Shown here: piece after piece, positions 53,000 through 61,642 of the stretch
How the letters are laid out: every line of letters starts with the position of its first letter
How positions within the stretch are numbered: the first letter of the stretch is position 1
DNA from: Actinacidiphila glaucinigra
Lineage (GTDB): Bacteria > Actinomycetota > Actinomycetes > Streptomycetales > Streptomycetaceae
Direction of reading: 5' to 3'
DNA length: 64,000 nt
Assembly (NCBI RefSeq): GCF_900188405.1
Contig: NZ_FZOF01000006.1
Coordinates: 372,001 to 436,000, forward strand
Notes under the pieces: model-generated
What the model saw: only the letters and a program-made list of their open reading frames with translations
Database searches by the model: none
What the model was told of the DNA's origin: nothing
Made by a program: the position numbers and the translations under genes

Positions 53000-53034
53000 G
53001 GGTGTGACATTTTCGGCCTCGTAGACGCTTTAAC
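53000..53034 (-). repeat. 35-nt repeat, copy B, in the sigma-factor promoter region
   Basis: Reads on the minus strand as GTTAAAGCG, five variable bases, GAGGCCGAAA, one variable base, TGTCACACCC; 29 of 35 positions agree with copy A. TGTCACA resembles the -35 element reported for ECF41-type sigma factors, so the element may be a promoter read by an ECF factor. GTCACACC at 52972-52979 faces it and forms an 8-bp inverted repeat with it. Confidence 0.75.
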
Positions 53035-53113
53035 AATCAGAAGCGGCCGGAGACGCTCCTGTGGGGGGAGGCGGACTTCGGCCGCTTCACCTGAGTGCGC
53101 CCCATGCGGCCGC

Positions 53114-54676
53114 TCAGCCCGCCCTGTCGGCGAGGGCGGTGAAGTCCTGCCAGCTCAGGACCGGCTGCCCGGGGTCCCAGAGCTTCTGGGTCAGCGCGCG
53201 CAGCGGCATCCGGATACCGGCCGCGACCTCGTCCTCGGTCTGGGCGTCCGCCCGGTCGCACCAGACGGCCAGCCGCGCGCCGAGGATGCGGTCGGGTCCC
53301 GCGAACTCCGCCGGCACGGCGTCGTCCCGGTAGACGACGGCCGGGGTCCACTCCTCGTAGATGCGCCGTCCGCTGGGGTAGGGGAAGTTCTCCGGGGCGC
53401 CGAGGACGTAGTAGAGGTACCAGGAGTTGAGGTTGACCAGCTGCCGGCCCTCGCGCAGGTACTCCTCGGGCAGCCGTCCGCGCAGTTTGTTGCTGGACCA
53501 GTAGGCCACCACCCGGTCCGGGTCCGCGGCGACCCGGGCGCCGCCGGAGAAGCCGTCGTTCCAGGCCTCGACCCGTTTGCCGAGCGACCGCAGCGTGGCG
53601 GCGCGGTCGTTGAGCCAGCCGGCCGCCGCGTCGGCCACGCCCGCGTCCGGGCCGTACCGCTCGCGCGCGTACGCGGTGATCTGCGGGAAGGACGCCTCCG
53701 GGTCGCCCGCCACGAGCGGTCCGTACTCGTCCCCGCCGATGTGCCAGTAGGTACCGGGGAAGAGCGGCGCGTACTCCTCGATCAGGTCGTCGACGACGTC
53801 CGCCGCGCCGGGCCGGGAGATGTCGAGCGCCCCGCGCACCGGCGTGCCGTCCGCGGAACGCAGCTGGAGGTCCGGGTGGGCGTCGAGCACCGCGCCCATG
53901 TGGCCGGGGCTGTCGATCTCGGGGACGACGGTGATGTGCCGCTGCGCGGCGAGGTCGACCACGGCGCGGATGTCCTCCTTGGACAGGTGCCGGGCCGAGA
54001 CGATCTCGGGGTGGCTGTCGCTCTGCACGCGGAAGCCCTGGTCGTCGCTGAGGTGGAGGTGGAGCTGGTTGTACTTCAGGTCACCCAGCTCGCGGACCCT
54101 GGCCTCCAGCCACTCACGGGTGAAGTACTTGCGGCCGATGTCGATCATCAGCCCGCGCTCCCCGCGGTCCGGGCGGTCCTCGACGGTGCCGGCCGGCACC
54201 CGTCCGGTCGAACGGACCGCCTGCAGGAGGGTGCGGGTGCCGTAGAAGATCCCGGTGTCGGTGCCGGCGCGTACTGTCACCCCGTCGGCCGACGTTGTCA
54301 TCTCGTACGACTCCGGTCCCGAATTACTCCGTTCGAGTGAAAGTGAGATGTCCCCCGGCCTGGCCGGCCCACTGGCGTACGGCCGTCGGAGCTCCTCCGC
54401 GAGCAGCCGCGCCTCGTCCTCCACGGCGCTCCCGGCGGGCGCCACCACCCGCGAGCCGGGTCCCGGCACGAAGGCCGGCGCACCGGTGGCGGGGACGAAG
54501 GAACGGACGGCGGGGATCGACGGGAACCCGGCGGACGTGCCCGCATCCCCTGCCTGCGGGGCGCGGGCGGCGGTCGTCGCCGCCGGTGCGGCGAGCGCCG
54601 GACCGGCCCCGAGCACAGCGGTCAGTACGGCCGTCGCCGCGTACGCCGACGCACGTTTCGCCCGCATCTGCCACAT
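53114..54676 (-). CDS. Secreted beta-N-acetylhexosaminidase (GH20)
   Basis: 520 residues. Signal peptide to about residue 29 (AYAATAVLTAVLGAGPALA). A GH20b-like domain (residues 60-165) precedes the catalytic TIM-barrel: GLMIDIGRKYFTREWLE, YNQLHLHLSDDQGFR, VPEIDSPGHMGAVL, and the catalytic pair in WHIGGDEYG (Asp316, Glu317), with VVAYWSSNK and NSWYLYYV for the substrate tryptophans. It removes terminal N-acetylglucosamine from chitin fragments or wall sugars outside the cell. I see no clear DasR site upstream. Confidence 0.93.
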   Translation of the reverse strand: MWQMRAKRASAYAATAVLTAVLGAGPALAAPAATTAARAPQAGDAGTSAGFPSIPAVRSFVPATGAPAFVPGPGSRVVAPAGSAVEDEARLLAEELRRPYASGPARPGDISLSLERSNSGPESYEMTTSADGVTVRAGTDTGIFYGTRTLLQAVRSTGRVPAGTVEDRPDRGERGLMIDIGRKYFTREWLEARVRELGDLKYNQLHLHLSDDQGFRVQSDSHPEIVSARHLSKEDIRAVVDLAAQRHITVVPEIDSPGHMGAVLDAHPDLQLRSADGTPVRGALDISRPGAADVVDDLIEEYAPLFPGTYWHIGGDEYGPLVAGDPEASFPQITAYARERYGPDAGVADAAAGWLNDRAATLRSLGKRVEAWNDGFSGGARVAADPDRVVAYWSSNKLRGRLPEEYLREGRQLVNLNSWYLYYVLGAPENFPYPSGRRIYEEWTPAVVYRDDAVPAEFAGPDRILGARLAVWCDRADAQTEDEVAAGIRMPLRALTQKLWDPGQPVLSWQDFTALADRAG

Positions 54677-54959
54677 GATCCGAATTTATGCCCGCTATGC
54701 GAATCTCGCCGCGCGGACCAGGAGAAGACGTGCACTTTCGTTCCCGTACGAGTGAAATTCGTGCATCCGTCGGACAGGGCCGAACATAGGCCGATACGGT
54801 GGTCGTCACTCGTCGTCCCACTGTGGTTCACGCCGCGCAGCCGCCCAGCGGTTCCCCCCACCGCCACCGTTCCCTCCCAGGAGCCCACCGCTGTCCAGCG
54901 ACACTCCCGCCGTCCCGCCGCGGGCACCGGCTCACCTCCCCGCGCAGTCGCGCGGCCGG

Positions 54960-55529
54960 GTGCCCCGGCCTGCCCCGGTGGCCCGCCCCGGCCTCCCCCA
55001 CGGCCTGCGGCGGCTCAACGAGGCCTCGCCCGGGGCGGCCGAGTCCGTCCTGCTGACCTGCTGCGGCAGCCTGCGCTGGGCCCGCCGGGTCGCCGCGCAC
55101 CGCCCCTACCCCGACCTGGACGCGCTGCTGGCCGCCGCCGACGAGGCCGCCTACGACCTCGCACCCGCCGACCTCGCCGAGGCCCTCGCCGCCGAGGCGT
55201 CGGGCGCCCCGCCGGACGCCGCCCCCACCCGCGGCAGCCTCGCCGCGCACACGGCGCTGCGCGCCGCGCAGGCCGCGTACGAGGCGCGCTTCGGCCATGT
55301 CTTCGTGCTGTCCCTCACCGGGGTGCACCCCGGTGAGTCCCTCGACCGGATGCTGGCGTCACTCCGTCAGCGGCTCGGCAACGAACCGGACGAGGAGCGG
55401 GTCACGGCCGCCGAGGAACTGCGCCGGGTGACCCGGTCCCGCCTGACGCGGCTGGCCCTCGGGGACGCACTCGGCGGCACGGGGGTTCCCGGCCCGTACA
55501 CCCACACGTGCGGGATCGATCACACCTGA
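54960..55529 (+). CDS. OHCU decarboxylase-like protein (UraD family)
   Basis: 189 residues from the GTG at 54960. It resembles 2-oxo-4-hydroxy-4-carboxy-5-ureidoimidazoline decarboxylase, the third step of urate to allantoin: GLRRLNEASPGAAESVLLTC, CCGSLRWARRVAAHRPYPDL, and a C-terminal FGHVFVLSLTG that matches the family FIICA/VCATG region. The catalytic His-Pro of the H-P-x-I/L motif region reads AHRPYPDLDALL. No other urate genes are near. The start is uncertain: AGGAG at 54879-54883 lies 7 nt before an in-frame CTG at 54891, which would add 23 residues. 54677-54890 otherwise holds only the hexosaminidase promoter region. Confidence 0.72.
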   Translation: MPRPAPVARPGLPHGLRRLNEASPGAAESVLLTCCGSLRWARRVAAHRPYPDLDALLAAADEAAYDLAPADLAEALAAEASGAPPDAAPTRGSLAAHTALRAAQAAYEARFGHVFVLSLTGVHPGESLDRMLASLRQRLGNEPDEERVTAAEELRRVTRSRLTRLALGDALGGTGVPGPYTHTCGIDHT

Positions 55530-55655
55530 AGGACCCGGCAGGACGTAGCCGACAAGCCGTCGCTACGATGGCCAGGGCCGGTGGACCGTACCCGGCCGGG
55601 CCGACCGACCAACGAAGCCGGCAGGCCCCACATCCGCTCCCGGAGGGTTTTTTCC

Positions 55656-56036
55656 GTGCCGGCTGGAACGTTGTACCGCGGCCGGGAAGGCATGTGGTCA
55701 TGGGTGGCTCATCGAGTCTCCGGTGTCCTCATCTTCTTCTTCCTGTTCGTCCATGTCCTCGACACCGCACTGGTGCGTGTCTCCCCCGAGGACTACGACA
55801 AGGTCGTCAACACCTACAAGCACCCCATCGTCAGCCTGCTCGAGTACGGGCTGGTCGCGGCGGTGCTCTTCCACGCTCTGAACGGCCTGCGCGTCATCGC
55901 CGTCGACTTCTGGTCCAAGGGCCCCAAGTACCAGAAGCAGATGCTGTGGACCGTCGTCGGGATCTGGGTCGTGCTGATGATCGGGGCCATCTACCCCGTC
56001 CTCGGCCACGCCGCACGAGTGCTGTTCGGGAGCTGA
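55656..56036 (+). CDS. sdhC: Succinate dehydrogenase cytochrome b subunit
   Basis: 126 residues from the GTG at 55656, with GGAGGG 8 nt upstream. Three transmembrane helices (SGVLIFFFLFVHVLDTALV, LLEYGLVAAVLFHALNGL, MLWTVVGIWVVLMIGAIYP). LYRGREGMWSWVAHRVSG is the family start, and His in FVHVLD and FHALNG can bind heme. It anchors SdhAB to the membrane and passes electrons to menaquinone. First gene of sdhCDAB. A -10-like TACGAT at 55564-55569 gives an 80-nt leader. Confidence 0.95.
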   Translation: MPAGTLYRGREGMWSWVAHRVSGVLIFFFLFVHVLDTALVRVSPEDYDKVVNTYKHPIVSLLEYGLVAAVLFHALNGLRVIAVDFWSKGPKYQKQMLWTVVGIWVVLMIGAIYPVLGHAARVLFGS

Positions 56037-56044
56037 GCGAAGTC

Positions 56045-56515
56045 ATGTCCGCAACCGACCACGTGGAGCTCAGCTCCTCCAGCGCCGCCTACGGCCCCGA
56101 CAACCCGGCCCCGGTCATCGAGCCGCCGCGCGCCCGGACCAAGCGCACCCCGCGCAGCACCCGGACCAACTTCGAGATGTACGGCTGGCTCTTCATGCGC
56201 CTGTCCGGCATCGTCCTGGTCGTCCTGGTCATCGGTCACCTGCTGATCCAGCTCGTCCTCGACGGGGGCGTGACCAAGGTCGGCTTCGCCTTCGTCGCCG
56301 GCCGCTGGGCCTCGCCGTTCTGGCAGACCTGGGACCTGATCATGCTGTGGCTGGCCATGCTGCACGGCGGCAACGGCCTGCGCACCGTGATCAACGACTA
56401 CGCGGAGCGGGACAACACCCGGTTCTGGCTGAAGATGGTGCTCTACACCGCGACCGCGTTCACCATCATCCTCGGCACGCTGGTGATCTTCACCTTCGAC
56501 CCGAACATCCGCTAG
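56045..56515 (+). CDS. sdhD: Succinate dehydrogenase membrane anchor subunit
   Basis: 156 residues, 8 nt after sdhC. An N-terminal Ser/Pro-rich stretch of about 35 residues precedes [20 protein letters not shown], then three helices with His in VIGHLLIQL and [15 protein letters not shown]. The pair SdhC/SdhD holds heme b and the quinone site. The frame is open far upstream but crosses sdhC. Confidence 0.95.
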   Translation: MSATDHVELSSSSAAYGPDNPAPVIEPPRARTKRTPRSTRTNFEMYGWLFMRLSGIVLVVLVIGHLLIQLVLDGGVTKVGFAFVAGRWASPFWQTWDLIMLWLAMLHGGNGLRTVINDYAERDNTRFWLKMVLYTATAFTIILGTLVIFTFDPNIR

Positions 56516-56543
56516 CCAGGGCTGGACAGGGAAGCGACCCCTC

Positions 56544-58298
56544 ATGCAGATCCACAAGTACGACACCGTCATCGTCGGCGCGGGCGGCGCCGGCATGCGC
56601 GCCGCCATCGAGGCGACGAAGCGCAGCCGCACCGCCGTGCTGACGAAGCTCTACCCCACCCGCTCCCACACCGGCGCCGCCCAGGGCGGCATGGCCGCGG
56701 CCCTCGCGAACGTCGAGGACGACAACTGGGAGTGGCACACCTTCGACACGATCAAGGGCGGTGACTACCTGGTCGACCAGGACGCCGCCGAGATCCTGGC
56801 GAAGGAGGCCATCGACGCGGTCCTCGACCTCGAGAAGATGGGCCTGCCCTTCAACCGCACCCCCGAGGGCCGGATCGACCAGCGCCGCTTCGGCGGCCAC
56901 TCCCGCAACCACGGCGAGGCCCCGGTCCGCCGCGCCTGCTACGCGGCCGACCGCACCGGCCACATGATCCTCCAGACGCTGTACCAGAACTGCGTCAAGG
57001 AGGGTGTGGAGTTCTTCAACGAGTTCTACGTCCTCGACCAGATCCTCGTCGAGGAGGACGGCGTCAAGAAGTCCGCCGGCGTGGTCGCGTACGAACTGGC
57101 CACCGGCGAGATCCACGTCTTCCAGGCGAAGGCCGTGGTGTACGCCTCCGGCGGCACCGGCAAGTTCTTCAAGGTCACCTCCAACGCGCACACCCTCACC
57201 GGTGACGGCCAGGCCGCCGTCTACCGCCGCGGTCTGCCGCTGGAGGACATGGAGTTCTTCCAGTTCCACCCGACCGGCATCTGGCGCATGGGCATCCTGC
57301 TGACGGAGGGCGCCCGCGGTGAGGGCGGCATCCTCCGCAACAAGGACGGCGAGCGCTTCATGGAGAAGTACGCGCCGGTCATGAAGGACCTCGCCTCGCG
57401 TGACGTCGTCTCCCGGGCGATCTACACCGAGATCCGCGAGGGCCGCGGCTGCGGGCCCGAGGGCGACCACGTCTACCTCGACCTGACCCACCTGCCGCCG
57501 GAGCAGCTCGACGCCAAGCTCCCGGACATCACCGAGTTCGCGCGGACCTACCTCGGCATCGAGCCCTACACGGACCCGATCCCGATCCAGCCGACCGCGC
57601 ACTACGCCATGGGCGGCATCCCCACCAACGTCGAGGGTGAGGTCCTGTCGGACAACACCACCGTCGTCCCGGGCCTGTACGCCGCCGGCGAGGTCGCCTG
57701 CGTCTCCGTGCACGGCGCCAACCGCCTCGGCACCAACTCGCTGCTGGACATCAACGTCTTCGGCCGCCGGGCCGGCATCGCCGCCGCCGAGTACTCGGCG
57801 GACCACGACTACGCCGAGCTCCCCGAGGCCCCGGCCCAGTTCGTGGTCGACCAGGTCGAGCGGCTCCGCGCCTCCACCGGCAACGAGCGGGTCGCGCAGC
57901 TGCGCAAGGAGCTGCAGGAGACCATGGACGCCAACGTCATGGTGTTCCGCACCGAGCAGACCATCAAGACCGCCGTCGAGAAGATCGGCGAGCTGCGCGC
58001 CCGGTACCGGAACGTGTCGGTCCAGGACAAGGGCAAGCGGTTCAACACCGACCTGCTCGAGGCCATCGAGCTCGGCAACCTGCTCGACCTCGCCGAGGTC
58101 ATGGCGGTCTCGGCCCTGGCCCGCAAGGAGTCCCGCGGCGGCCACTACCGCGAGGACTACCCGAACCGCGACGACGTCAACTTCATGCGGCACACGATGG
58201 CGTACCGCGAAGTGGGTGCCGACGGCGCCGAGTCGATCCGACTCGACTACAAGCCGGTCGTGCAGACCCGCTACCAGCCGATGGAGCGTAAGTACTGA
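56544..58298 (+). CDS. sdhA: Succinate dehydrogenase flavoprotein subunit
   Basis: 584 residues. FAD-binding [17 protein letters not shown] near residue 9, covalent-FAD histidine His42 in SHTGAAQGG, substrate loop FQFHPTGIW, active-site arginine region TEGARGEGG, and [20 protein letters not shown] near residue 390. It oxidises succinate to fumarate in the TCA cycle. Normal length. The stop overlaps the sdhB start (TGATG). Confidence 0.97.
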   Translation: MQIHKYDTVIVGAGGAGMRAAIEATKRSRTAVLTKLYPTRSHTGAAQGGMAAALANVEDDNWEWHTFDTIKGGDYLVDQDAAEILAKEAIDAVLDLEKMGLPFNRTPEGRIDQRRFGGHSRNHGEAPVRRACYAADRTGHMILQTLYQNCVKEGVEFFNEFYVLDQILVEEDGVKKSAGVVAYELATGEIHVFQAKAVVYASGGTGKFFKVTSNAHTLTGDGQAAVYRRGLPLEDMEFFQFHPTGIWRMGILLTEGARGEGGILRNKDGERFMEKYAPVMKDLASRDVVSRAIYTEIREGRGCGPEGDHVYLDLTHLPPEQLDAKLPDITEFARTYLGIEPYTDPIPIQPTAHYAMGGIPTNVEGEVLSDNTTVVPGLYAAGEVACVSVHGANRLGTNSLLDINVFGRRAGIAAAEYSADHDYAELPEAPAQFVVDQVERLRASTGNERVAQLRKELQETMDANVMVFRTEQTIKTAVEKIGELRARYRNVSVQDKGKRFNTDLLEAIELGNLLDLAEVMAVSALARKESRGGHYREDYPNRDDVNFMRHTMAYREVGADGAESIRLDYKPVVQTRYQPMERKY

Positions 58299-59056
58299 TG
58301 AGCACCGCGACCCTCGACAAGGTCGAGGCCGAGGCCCAGGCCTCGCCCTACATCACGGTCACCTTCCGGATCCGCCGGTTCAACCCGGAGATCTCGGACG
58401 AGGCCACCTGGCAGGACTTCGAGCTGGAGATCGACCCCAAGGAGCGGGTCCTCGACGGTCTCCACAAGATCAAGTGGGACATGGACGGAACGCTGACGTT
58501 CCGTCGCTCCTGCGCCCACGGCATCTGCGGCTCCGACGCCATGCGCATCAACGGCCGCAACCGGCTGGCCTGCAAGACCCTGATCAAGGACATCAACCCG
58601 GACAAGCCCATCACCGTCGAGCCCATCAAGGGCCTGACGGTGCTGAAGGACCTGGTCGTCGACATGGACCCGTTCTTCCAGGCCTACCGGGACGTGATGC
58701 CCTTCCTGATCACCAAGGGCAACGAGCCGACGCGTGAGCGCCTGCAGTCCGCCGAGGACCGCGCGCGCTTCGACGACACCACCAAGTGCATCCTGTGCGC
58801 CGCGTGCACGTCGTCCTGCCCGGTCTTCTGGAACGACGGCCAGTACTTCGGCCCGGCGGCCATCGTCAACGCGCACCGCTTCATCTTCGACTCGCGTGAC
58901 GAGGGTGGCGAGCAGCGGCTCGAGGTGCTCAACGACAAGGACGGCGTGTGGCGCTGCCGCACCACGTTCAACTGCACCGACGCCTGCCCGCGTGGCATCG
59001 AGGTCACCAAGGCCATCCAGGAGGTGAAGCGCGCGCTCATCACGCGTCGCTTCTGA
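58298..59056 (+). CDS. sdhB: Succinate dehydrogenase iron-sulfur subunit
   Basis: 252 residues. Cysteines for the three clusters are in place: [2Fe-2S] in RRSCAHGICGSDAMRINGRN with a later LAC, [4Fe-4S] in CILCAACTSSCPVFW, and [3Fe-4S] shared with FNCTDACPRGIEVTKAI. It relays electrons from SdhA to the membrane subunits. Last gene of sdhCDAB, followed by a strong terminator. Confidence 0.97.
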   Translation: MSTATLDKVEAEAQASPYITVTFRIRRFNPEISDEATWQDFELEIDPKERVLDGLHKIKWDMDGTLTFRRSCAHGICGSDAMRINGRNRLACKTLIKDINPDKPITVEPIKGLTVLKDLVVDMDPFFQAYRDVMPFLITKGNEPTRERLQSAEDRARFDDTTKCILCAACTSSCPVFWNDGQYFGPAAIVNAHRFIFDSRDEGGEQRLEVLNDKDGVWRCRTTFNCTDACPRGIEVTKAIQEVKRALITRRF

Positions 59057-59075
59057 TCCCCTCCGCCGAGGCTCT

Positions 59076-59121
59076 CCCGAGGGCCCCGCACCCGGTCTCC
59101 ACCGGGCGCGGGGCCCTCGGG
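59076..59121. terminator. Long hairpin after sdhCDAB
   Basis: CCCGAGGGCCCCGC (59076-59089) pairs exactly with 59108-59121. After one mismatch CCCGGT pairs with ACCGGG around a 4-nt loop. The end of the leftward DUF4132 operon lies 4 nt beyond it, so it serves both. Confidence 0.9.
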
Positions 59122-59124
59122 CGT

Positions 59125-60120
59125 TCACGGGGTCAGGGCACGGTGGATCTGCCTGCGGGTGACCGTGTGGTCGACGCGCCCCGCGAGCCTGCGCAGCTCG
59201 TCCCGGCCGGCGCCGCCGTCCAGCCGGGCCAGGGCCCGTATGCCGGCTCCGGCGACGACGGTCTTGACCGGGGGGCGTTCGACGAGGGCACCCAGGACGC
59301 GGACCGTCTCCGGGTGGGAAGGCGCGGCGGGGGACGACAGCAGCCAGGCCAGGCCCCGGACGGCCGGGAGGTTCCAGGGGTCGTGGGCGCCCGCCTCGGC
59401 GCCGCCGCCGTGGGTGGCGAGGGCGAGCCAGGAGGTGGCGGTGCGGCGTACGGTCTCGGAGCCGACGCCGTCGAGCACCGCGGCGGCCGCCCGGTCCCAG
59501 CGGGCGCCGGGGCTCGGCCCCGCGGCGCGCAGATGCGGGATCAGCCGCCGCCAGGGGTCGCCGAGTTCCGGCAGCTCGGCCAGGACGCGGTCGGACCAGG
59601 GCTCACCGGGGTTGAGGGGCGGCTCGGGGAGGCGGTCCAGCAGGAGTCCCGCCCAGCCGAGGCCGTGGTGCGCGCACCGGCGGATCATCCCCACGGCCTC
59701 CGCCGACAGAGGACGTCCCGCGTCGAGCAGCGCCTCGGCGACGACGGGCATTTCGTCGCCGTAGTTGAACCAGTACGACCGGCGGGCGATGCCCTCCAGC
59801 ATGTCGTGCCAGCCGCCGCACCACGCGTCGTGCACGAAGCCCCGGGACACCGCGGCCAGCAGCACCATGACCCGCTCGTACCGGTCGTGCGTGGAGCCGG
59901 GCGCGTCGGCACGCTCGACGAGCAGCCTCGCGAGGGCCACACGTCGTTCGCGGGGCATCGCCCTCAGCCGGGACACCGCTGCGTGGCCCTCACACTCGGC
60001 CGCCGACAGCAGGTGCCCCGCCAGCTCGGTCACGTCCCCCTTCGCCGCGAGCCGGGCGATGAGGTCGATGCGGCCCGGGTCCTCCCAGGGCGAGCAATCC
60101 GGGGTCCGCACACGTCTCAC
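59125..60120 (-). CDS. All-helical protein, partner of the DUF4132 protein
   Basis: 331 residues from the GTG at 60120, which overlaps the previous stop by GTGA. Almost all helical, with Ala/Leu/Arg repeats that look like HEAT/ARM-type pairs: RIDLIARLAAKGDVTELAG, then SRLRAMPRERRVALARLLVE, MIRRCAHHGLGWAGLLLDRL, VRVLGALVERPPVKTVV and ALARLDGGAGRDELRRLAGR. A central YWFNYGDEMPVVAEALLDAG is also conserved-looking. No catalytic motif. Translational coupling to the DUF4132 gene suggests one complex. The frame is open far upstream on the same strand, but that part is a shadow. Confidence 0.7.
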   Translation of the reverse strand: MRRVRTPDCSPWEDPGRIDLIARLAAKGDVTELAGHLLSAAECEGHAAVSRLRAMPRERRVALARLLVERADAPGSTHDRYERVMVLLAAVSRGFVHDAWCGGWHDMLEGIARRSYWFNYGDEMPVVAEALLDAGRPLSAEAVGMIRRCAHHGLGWAGLLLDRLPEPPLNPGEPWSDRVLAELPELGDPWRRLIPHLRAAGPSPGARWDRAAAAVLDGVGSETVRRTATSWLALATHGGGAEAGAHDPWNLPAVRGLAWLLSSPAAPSHPETVRVLGALVERPPVKTVVAGAGIRALARLDGGAGRDELRRLAGRVDHTVTRRQIHRALTP

Positions 60121-61463
60121 AGCCGGCTCACGATCGTCGGGTCGGTGATCTCCGTGTCGCGGGCGAGGAGCAGCGCCTTGGCGAGGATCACCGGCAGCAT
60201 GGGGTCGCCCTCGAAGGGCAGGGGGCCCGGGACCGCGCCGGCGGTCGCGGGCGGGACGACGCACAGATGGCGGTCGTCCGGGGACATCAGGACGTCGCCG
60301 GAGCCCAGATGGATCCGGTAGGTGTGCCGGTCGCCGCGGACGCGCAGGAAGCGGCCCTCCACGGCGCAGCGGCCGGCGATGGCCAGACGCGGCACGAGGC
60401 GGGACACCACCTCGCGGCGGGTCTCGGCGCAGGGGGTCAGTTCGCCGGAGACGCAGGACGCCCAGTAGGCGCGGAAGCGGCCGTCGGGGCCGCCGTCCTG
60501 CCAGGTGGGGTCGTTGCCGATGCCGGCGGCGCCGACGAAGAGGTCGGCGTCGCGCAGCACTTCGCTGAGGACGAGCGGCGGGACGTCGGCGAGCGGGAGC
60601 GGGTCGGCCCGCCTGCCGGAGGCGGGGGCGTCCAGCGGGAGGAAGCGCACCTGGTCCGTGCCGATGAGCGCGGGGCCACCGGGGCAGTCCCCGGCCAAGT
60701 CCCCGTCCCCCTCCACGCCCTGGATCGGCAGCTCCGCGAGCAGCCCCCACCGCGGGAGTTCGCGCGTGGCGTGCGGGAAGGTGTCCTCGCCGGGCAGGCG
60801 CGGGCGGTACCGCCAGCCGCGGGCGGCGGCCAGTGCGGCGAACGGGTGCTGCCGCAGGACGTGGGGGGTGGCGAAAAGGCGTGCGGCGTCGGCGGGGCCG
60901 TACACCTCGCGGTGGGCCTGCCGGAAGGGCTGTGTGACACCGTGCCGTTCCAGCCACTCCCGCCAGGCCGTGATCTCCGCGCGCTCGCGCCCCAGCGGGT
61001 GCCACAGCGCGACGGACCGGCCGCCGCCGACCGGGACCGGCTCGCCGTCGAGGGCGCGCAGGCCGCCTTCGGCCCAGCCGCAGGCGACCCCGTCGACCGT
61101 CCACAGCAGGCGCCGCGCGAGGGTGCCGAGCAGCGGGTGGTCCGCGAGTCCCCGCCGCCAGACGGCGTACGGCAGGGCGCGCCGCTCCGGGAACTGCCGG
61201 TCCAGCCGGCCGGCCTGCGCCGCCAGTGTCCGGTCGATGTCCCTGACGGCCGTCCTGAGCCGCGTCAACTCCCCCGCGTGGTCGCGCCGCACGACGGCCG
61301 GGGCGCCCTTCAGGGCCTTGCCCGTCGCGTTCCGCCACCCCAGCACGGCCCGCCCGTCCCGGATCCCCAGCTCCGCGGTGACCCCGCCCAGCCGCTGCGC
61401 CACCCCGAGCCCGTACCCGGGCACGGCCGGCCCCTCGACGTCCCCCCACGCGATCACGCTCAC
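60117..61463 (-). CDS. DUF4132-domain protein (C-terminal domain as a separate gene)
   Basis: 448 residues from the GTG at 61463, with GGGGGTGG upstream. It carries the C-terminal part of DUF4132/MolR-like proteins: HPLLGTLARRLLWTVDG, TQPFRQAHREVYGPAD, PLADVPPLVLSEVLRDADLF, GAAGIGNDPTWQDGG, and the signature end RTYRIHLGSG-like HTYRIHLGSGDVLMSPDD. Complete DUF4132 proteins are usually 800-1200 residues with a helical N-terminal half; here the helical part may be the separate next gene. Function is unknown; some members occur near WGR-domain and MoxR-type genes. Confidence 0.78.
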   Translation of the reverse strand: MSVIAWGDVEGPAVPGYGLGVAQRLGGVTAELGIRDGRAVLGWRNATGKALKGAPAVVRRDHAGELTRLRTAVRDIDRTLAAQAGRLDRQFPERRALPYAVWRRGLADHPLLGTLARRLLWTVDGVACGWAEGGLRALDGEPVPVGGGRSVALWHPLGRERAEITAWREWLERHGVTQPFRQAHREVYGPADAARLFATPHVLRQHPFAALAAARGWRYRPRLPGEDTFPHATRELPRWGLLAELPIQGVEGDGDLAGDCPGGPALIGTDQVRFLPLDAPASGRRADPLPLADVPPLVLSEVLRDADLFVGAAGIGNDPTWQDGGPDGRFRAYWASCVSGELTPCAETRREVVSRLVPRLAIAGRCAVEGRFLRVRGDRHTYRIHLGSGDVLMSPDDRHLCVVPPATAGAVPGPLPFEGDPMLPVILAKALLLARDTEITDPTIVSRL

Positions 61464-61630
61464 CGTCCACCCCCATGCGGCGACCCCACGTCCCCCATCT
61501 CCGCCGAGCGTAGGACCGCCCTCTGACAACGCACCGCGCTTCCCCCGTTCGGCGCAGGCACCCCGGGTGCGCTGGGCCGACCGGCGTCCACGACGGCGGC
61601 CCCGGTTCGGTTGCGGGGGGTCGCAGCTTG

Positions 61631-61636
61631 TACCGT
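61631..61636 (+). promoter_or_regulatory. -10 box TACCGT of the carboxypeptidase gene
   Basis: TACCGT ends 6 nt before the ATG at 61643, fitting a leaderless transcript. Confidence 0.45.
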
Positions 61637-61642
61637 CCCCCC

